From Sanderia malayensis (Eukaryota; Cnidaria; Scyphozoa; Semaeostomeae; Pelagiidae): a DNA stretch of 64,000 nucleotides. Positions 59,002-64,000 of this stretch are shown here, piece after piece; within the stretch, counting starts at the first letter, position 1; each line of letters starts with the position of its first letter. The notes below the pieces were generated by a model. The model was not told where the DNA came from and searched no databases. It saw only the letters and a program-made list of their open reading frames with translations. The position numbers were made by a program, and so were the translations under genes. Location of the stretch: assembly GCA_013076295.1 (NCBI GenBank), contig RQOL01000024.1:1-64000 (forward strand). The letters are read 5' to 3'.

Positions 59002-60339
59002 CTAGGGAAGTTCAAGTTCCATAAGAGTACGACAAAAACTGTCGTTATTTTCTAGGTTGATGAAAAACGAATCTGCACTATTGTTCTGCATTTGTTTCAC
59101 AATATTGTAATGATGTTGCTGCGTTCCATTACATCTTTTATCCCAAAGCCAATTATATTCTTCAAATTTAAACAGACTCTCCTGTATAGAATTTTCTTTG
59201 AACATTGAGCACTTATCTGGGCACAGTCTGAACCCAAACGAAAAGCATAAACCTTCACGCAAAATAAAGTTCAACCACTTGGGATCTGGGTCAACATTAC
59301 GATGATATCGCCCGTCATAAAACAGATATCTTGCATGACCAGCTGATCTTGGTTTAGGTATCTTTTTGCTCTCCTTTATTGTATGGTTAAAATAGCCTGG
59401 CTCAACCATGGCTGGTATAGCATCCTTTGCATCAAATTTTCCCAAAGGCACAAGTTGTATGTGCCATGCGTATTCGTCTCTGTGATAATACCACATATAA
59501 TTACACATGATACTAAAATGGCACCAAGAACCGGCTCCTACTTTGGGACATTTTTCGGGCGGTGCTTCTTTGAAAACTTGAGGAAACGATTTATTGTGCA
59601 TTCTTTCAACGTATTCTCTCATCTCTACAATATGCGCGACTTTGAAAATGACGGGAAAATAAGACATGCATTGGAAGACTTGTTTGACTTGTAGAATATA
59701 CTCTGCTGTTTGAATCCAACATGGAAATAGCGGAAACCCAAATTTAGGAAATGCCACTGGTTTATTATCTTCAAATAGCAAATCATCAGTAACAGCAGTT
59801 ATAAATAGAGTATCCGCATCAACAAATCCAACATATTCTTCAGCTGTACAGACATCTGCATACATCATATCGAGATATTGCCTGGCCTTACCCCAACCAT
59901 AATCAACATTATTATCATAAGGATCCATGTAGCAAACTTCAACATCGATTTCAGGATGTAATTTTGGAAATTGGTTACCATAAACGTGATCTTCTTGTTT
60001 TTCATTGTCTAGAACAACAACTAGCTTTAAGTTCTTCTTCAAAAAGAATAATTTCATGCTTTTCAACAGCCATTTTTCCATGTTGTCGACCAAACCGCCC
60101 TTTGTAACTCGAACGTAGATGCGAAAGTTGTTTGTGCTGCCTTTGGTCGCTTGTGGGCTATGCCATTTTTGACTTGGTAAGGTTATCACTTTATCATCAA
60201 AGTAGAGAAATTGAAGCATTAATACTGCTCCTATAATAAAACAAAAAATAAAAGTCCACTTGGGCGTTTTCATTTTCATTCGCATTTTGAGTAATTGTGT
60301 TATGCATGCGAAGAAATGCAGTGGAGTCCGAGTTACCAA
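59002..60339 (-). CDS. Golgi-type glycosyltransferase, copy 3, intact
   Basis: An uninterrupted 445-residue single-exon frame. The likeliest start is one of the Met codons at residues 19-23, just before a membrane anchor at about residues 28-47 (WTFIFCFIIGAVLMLQFLYF), giving type II topology with the catalytic part in the Golgi lumen. After a ~30-residue stem comes a GT-A-like fold: VRVTKGGLVDNMEKWLLKS, LKLVVVLDNE, YGWGKARQYLDMMYAD, and VGFVDADTLF with the metal-binding DAD at residues 174-176. The middle and C-terminus hold several Cys. It resembles uncharacterised DUF6492-like proteins of invertebrates; donor and acceptor are unknown. Copies 1 and 2 are frame-broken. The C-terminal codons differ between copies: here a TAG follows LELP. 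Confidence 0.8.
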   Translation of the reverse strand: MVTRTPLHFFACITQLLKMRMKMKTPKWTFIFCFIIGAVLMLQFLYFDDKVITLPSQKWHSPQATKGSTNNFRIYVRVTKGGLVDNMEKWLLKSMKLFFLKKNLKLVVVLDNEKQEDHVYGNQFPKLHPEIDVEVCYMDPYDNNVDYGWGKARQYLDMMYADVCTAEEYVGFVDADTLFITAVTDDLLFEDNKPVAFPKFGFPLFPCWIQTAEYILQVKQVFQCMSYFPVIFKVAHIVEMREYVERMHNKSFPQVFKEAPPEKCPKVGAGSWCHFSIMCNYMWYYHRDEYAWHIQLVPLGKFDAKDAIPAMVEPGYFNHTIKESKKIPKPRSAGHARYLFYDGRYHRNVDPDPKWLNFILREGLCFSFGFRLCPDKCSMFKENSIQESLFKFEEYNWLWDKRCNGTQQHHYNIVKQMQNNSADSFFINLENNDSFCRTLMELELP

Positions 60340-60377
60340 GTAGAAAACATTCTCAATACCAATTCAGATTGTTAAAC

Positions 60378-61330
60378 GGCATTGTCTATTGACCAGACCT
60401 TGATTCTATGGACCCCGGACCACGGACCAGACCATTGGACAGGACCATAGTTGAGTAGTATTTAATGTTATTTTAAAAAATTGAGTGTTGAGCATACCAG
60501 CCCGAATTACTTGAATAGGAATAAGTTTTTACGGTCGGTGATACCGATTTGCTGTGCCCATTTCGGCTTACACTGCAGACTAATGACTGAATTCATAATT
60601 TAAACTAAAACAAACAATAAAAGAGGACAGGGTGGGTGGAAAAGGTCAAACTTTGTTCTATGCGGTACGGCTCAGAATGATTGTTGCATCTGAGCGTGGC
60701 CTAAATATGCCTACTATCGTCAATCTATCTGCTAGGCTCGTTATCCACACCCTTATGAGATCATGTTGATGGACATACACTCGGGGCTATTTCGGAATGG
60801 CAATTTCTATCGCCCATTAACTGTTTTTAAATTGCATTTAAGAACTATTTAAAATTAGTTTTTAGGGCTTTCGTGATATTTCCATGCATCACGATATTTG
60901 AATAACGAAGCTCGGCAAAATTTACGTACCTTATCAGTTCTCCATAAAGCTTATCCGATGTTACAAGTCATGTTCACGCATGATTATTTTGAATGCCAAT
61001 CAGCTCACAACGAGTTACTTGAAGAAAGATATTTTTGAAAGTCTTTACTTGGTTTTGCTATCAAAGGTTTCTTGAGTCTTGATGAAATTTTTGGATAATG
61101 AATCCTGCTAGACTTTAAGTAGTGTTTTATAACGTGTATCAGCAGGTGTCTCTGTTAATCTTTTATTTTATTTACACGGAAATATCACCAAAGCCCTAAA
61201 AATGAATTTTGAATACATACTACATAAGCGGGGATTCCCTATGGTCTGACCCGATGTTCTTGTCTTATGGTCTGGTCCTATGATCCTGTTCGGGGTCCAT
61301 AGTCTCGTGGTCTGGTTAATAGACTATGCC
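60378..61330. mobile_element. Non-autonomous TIR element, copy 2
   Basis: Same element at the same place relative to the glycosyltransferase as 27,862-29,131, without the LINE fragment. A ~25-base stretch near 60,895-60,925 is present only here. The element therefore predates the segmental duplication. Confidence 0.8.
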
Positions 61331-61822
61331 CAACAGGCTTGGCGGGCGAACAAGTTGTGATTCAATTTGTGCGTCTATTCAACATCTCTATTCTGTGATT
61401 CAACCCAAGGGTTTGCAAAACAGCCTAGGCCTAGCTAGACACCCCCAGCAAGAACAACCCAGTTTCTTTGAAGTGGAAAGGATTCTTCGATTCTGAAACG
61501 GGTGCTTACCAGTGGAAGAATCCTGGGAAGGGAAGGCGCCAATAAACGGCAAAAATCTACAAAAATGGCAACCCACTCAACTGGCGCAGGTATGTTGGAA
61601 TTATGATGATTCTGTTTATCCTTGCGTTCACGCTCATTGAAAAGAGAAAATAAAGGACTATTGTATTTGTTGTAAGTCATGCGTGTATTTTACGACGTTT
61701 TATTGTTTGATTTGTTTAGCTAATTTAGAATCTGAGAGGCTTAAAAAAATGATCAGTGTGCTATTCAAGTTGGAAAATGAATTTCCTTGCTCCAAAAGTA
61801 AAACAAAGTGGGGCGTCAGGAA

Positions 61823-61899
61823 ATACCGTATTTCCTCGATTAAACGCCCCCCAAAGTCCCAGGATTAATAAACGCCATTTAATCGAGGAAATACGGTAT
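61823..61899. mobile_element. 77-bp MITE with 22-bp inverted repeats
   Basis: ATACCGTATTTCCTCGATTA opens the left repeat, and its inverse closes the right one. The outermost TA on each side would be the target duplication, as for Tc1/mariner-type MITEs. The interior repeats the words AAACGCC and AATAAACGCC. Confidence 0.8.
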
Positions 61900-63724
61900 G
61901 CATTGGATGATTTTGACAAAGGCAACATCTTTTGGCCCTAAGACCATTTGGAGAGAGAGGAACACGAGTTACATGCTTTCATACCATCTCTCTATATAAT
62001 ATCAAATAAAAATGAAAGCAGTTGTCATTACTTCTTAAGAAAATCATATTTGATTTCAAAGTAGATCTATCAGTTCATTTCACAAATAACGCTCATTCTT
62101 AATAATGCTCAGCCAACATAGAGGATAACGCTCGCCTGGACATTAAAGCTAGAGGCTTCTTTAGGGAAGGACAAACGGCCTTTATCGATGTACCTGTCGC
62201 AAATCTGAAAGCTCCATCTTACCAAAACAAGAAAAAAGAGACTGTTTTGAAAAATTCAGAACAAGAAAAAAAACGATCGTACAATCAAAAAGTAATGGAA
62301 GTTGAGCATGGCTCTTTTACCCCATTGGCCTTTGGATCAAATGGAGCCATGTGACATGACTCGAAAAGTTATGCGCTCTTTTCTCATAACATGGCCCATG
62401 TCATGAGAAAAGAGTGCATAACTTTTCACAAAAAACTTGTAGTGATAGCAGATAAAAAAGGGAAACAATACCACGAAGTAATATCATACATTAGAACTAA
62501 AATTTCTTTTAAACTCTTAAAATCCATGCTTTTATGTATCCAGGACAGTTTTAAATTTTATACGTTTTTATTTTGTTAATTTTTAATTTCCCCTTTTTTT
62601 TGCTTCATGTATATTTTAATTTCGTGCATTGTTTTTCTGTCTTTGGAGTATGTGTGCATGCTTGCCCTTTTTGTTTTTATAGTATTTATTGTAATCAATT
62701 TTTATCGAGAATGAAATGAATAAAAATTAAAAAATTCATTTTACAAATTTACTTTTGCCTTCTTTGCTTCAGAGAGACCTGAATCTGAAAAAATACAATA
62801 TTGTCTTGATAAATATGTTGAATTCCGTGGACAGTGGAAAATCGAACATATACTCATAAATAGGGATTCCTCAAAAAATAATAAGCTAGCAAATGATACT
62901 ATCCTATCCTGCCCTAGTTGGGGCTGCCAGGCGGAGCGGTAGGACTTGGTCAAAATGATAGTGATAGCAAAACTAAAACTTCGCAACTATGTGTTACTTT
63001 ATCACACCACTGTTGCATTTACCAGTCAGCATCGTATTCAGGGCCGTTGCTAGAAATTTTTTATGGGAGGGGTGGGGTGTAGAACAAGTAATTTGTCGAC
63101 AAAATAGGCGTGGCAGCAAATATCAGTGTGGCTTTCAAATGGTTTAGGAGATCATGAAATTATTGAGAAAGAGTTCATTACTATTTATAAAGGTTTTTTA
63201 ATGTCTGTGGATGATTATAGAAAGATCATCAAACGAACAAAATATTAATAGAATACAACTTTACAAAGAAACGTAAACAATAAACTGAAACATATACAAA
63301 CAAAAGTTAAGAGCAGTTTAATGATGTGTTTTAGTGTTTTAGTTTTGCCCAACATGCTGCCATTGCATTTATATTTATTGTATCCGTTAAATCCTTTTCA
63401 CATGAAAGCAACATTAAAGAATCTAACCAGTCATCTGTCATTGTTGTGCACAAATATGTTGTCACTAAACTTCAATCGGCTAAAGGTAAGTTCACCTTTG
63501 GCAATAGTGCCTGGTGCTGTCATTAACAACCGGTAGCATCTGTTTAAAATTAGAAAAAACTCCTTCTTTTTCTGAAAATTTGGCGGCATCAGCCACAGAT
63601 GTTATTTCCTTCCCGATAATTTGTCTATCTTCAATAACATTTCCAAACTACGCCAGGAAAGTGTAAGGGTTAATTAGGGGGGAACATTTTGATAAGATCA
63701 TTGACTTCTTCAAACAAAGGCTTT
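61900..63724. other. Non-coding region with one long hairpin
   Basis: Apart from the hairpin at 62,363-62,427 I see no gene. Short frames have no motifs. Near 63,045-63,085 a G-rich stretch resembles the edge of an unclassified repeat. Confidence 0.5.
62363..62427. other. 25-bp stem hairpin
   Basis: GAAAAGTTATGCGCTCTTTT and five more bases pair with 62,403-62,427, with one G-T type mismatch, around a 15-base loop that itself contains CATGGCCCATG. It could be a tiny MITE or a structured RNA; the sequence does not decide. Confidence 0.75.
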
Positions 63725-64000
63725 ACCTGTCTTTATTTATTTACATTTTTCTTGTGATTTTATTCACACAATAATTATGCTTCTTTTGTTTATGGCTTGA
63801 ATATCATGCAAAAAGCAAAATAATGAAACAAATAAAGAAATTTGTGATTTGGATTTACTCGCCCTTTGCAGCTCATTTTGTTTATTTTGAGCAGTGTTCG
63901 CGATCGCAATCGAATCCGATGCTGAATGGCATGTTGAACCGGAGGATGAATCCGAATCGGAGGATGAACCGGGGGATGAATACGATGCTGAATGGTTAAA
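63725..64000 (+). repeat. Dispersed repeat with acidic coding stretch, copy 2
   Basis: Second copy of 37,121-37,400, cut by the window end. The acidic frame is kept. Its left neighbour differs from that of copy 1, marking the repeat border at ACCTGTCTTTATT. Confidence 0.7.

Larger units (their letters stand above)
58960..61482. repeat. Direct segmental duplicate, copy 2
   Basis: Partner of 26,420-33,262 without the two later insertions. It therefore supplies the empty-site sequence for both. Similarity stops after AAGTGGAAAGGA near 61,482. Confidence 0.85.

Overview
The window is repeat-dense metazoan nuclear DNA. Evidence for this is a nine-exon holocarboxylase synthetase gene with GT-AG introns, a SAM50 homologue, a Golgi-type glycosyltransferase in three copies, and a wide range of eukaryotic transposons. 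The element mix (BEL/Pao, a DIRS-like gag, CR1- and RTE-like LINEs, hAT, Mutator-like, ISL2EU/Harbinger-like, Tc1, foldback elements, a 2A peptide) suggests a marine invertebrate such as a cnidarian or sponge, but the sequence alone does not settle the species.

Layout. 1-10,302: a composite unit of about 4.4 kb present twice head to tail, each with a Rep-type HUH endonuclease plus SF3 helicase gene (+) and a Tc1 transposase (-), with four ~353-bp satellite monomers between the copies. 10,306-10,578: a small TIR element whose right end matches the satellite. 10,583-20,400: left arm of a ~10-kb inverted duplication packed with decayed mobile elements; the right arm is 44,715-54,688. 20,401-20,500: assembly gap. 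20,501-21,243: 9-bp minisatellite. 21.4-28 kb: glycosyltransferase copy 1 (+), intronless SAM50 (-), a short unassigned coding fragment (-), glycosyltransferase copy 2 (-). 27.9-33.2 kb: a TIR element with a LINE fragment inside it, then a 3.8-kb foldback element inserted with a 7-bp target duplication. 33.3-37.1 kb: a region bounded by inverted repeats that contains a 5'-truncated LINE and an ORF with a 2A peptide. 37.5-43.4 kb: HLCS. 54.7-58.8 kb: hAT, Mutator-like, LINE and BEL/Pao fragments. 59.0-61.5 kb: the intact glycosyltransferase copy 3 and a second copy of the TIR element, together a direct duplicate of 26.4-29.4 kb. 61.5-64 kb: mostly non-coding with small hairpin elements; the last 275 bases repeat 37,121-37,400.

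Four observations stand out. The HUH-Rep/SF3 gene lies in head-to-tail units next to a satellite array, an arrangement expected from rolling-circle amplification. Two foldback families carry the 3' end of the same unrecognised gene, both ending in an acidic tail whose last residues are WLP. A 2A ribosome-skipping peptide lies behind a hydrophobic stretch. A BEL/Pao integrase tail is fused in frame to a hAT transposase. Several frameshifts fall at homopolymer runs, so consensus errors should be separated from real decay before calling pseudogenes.
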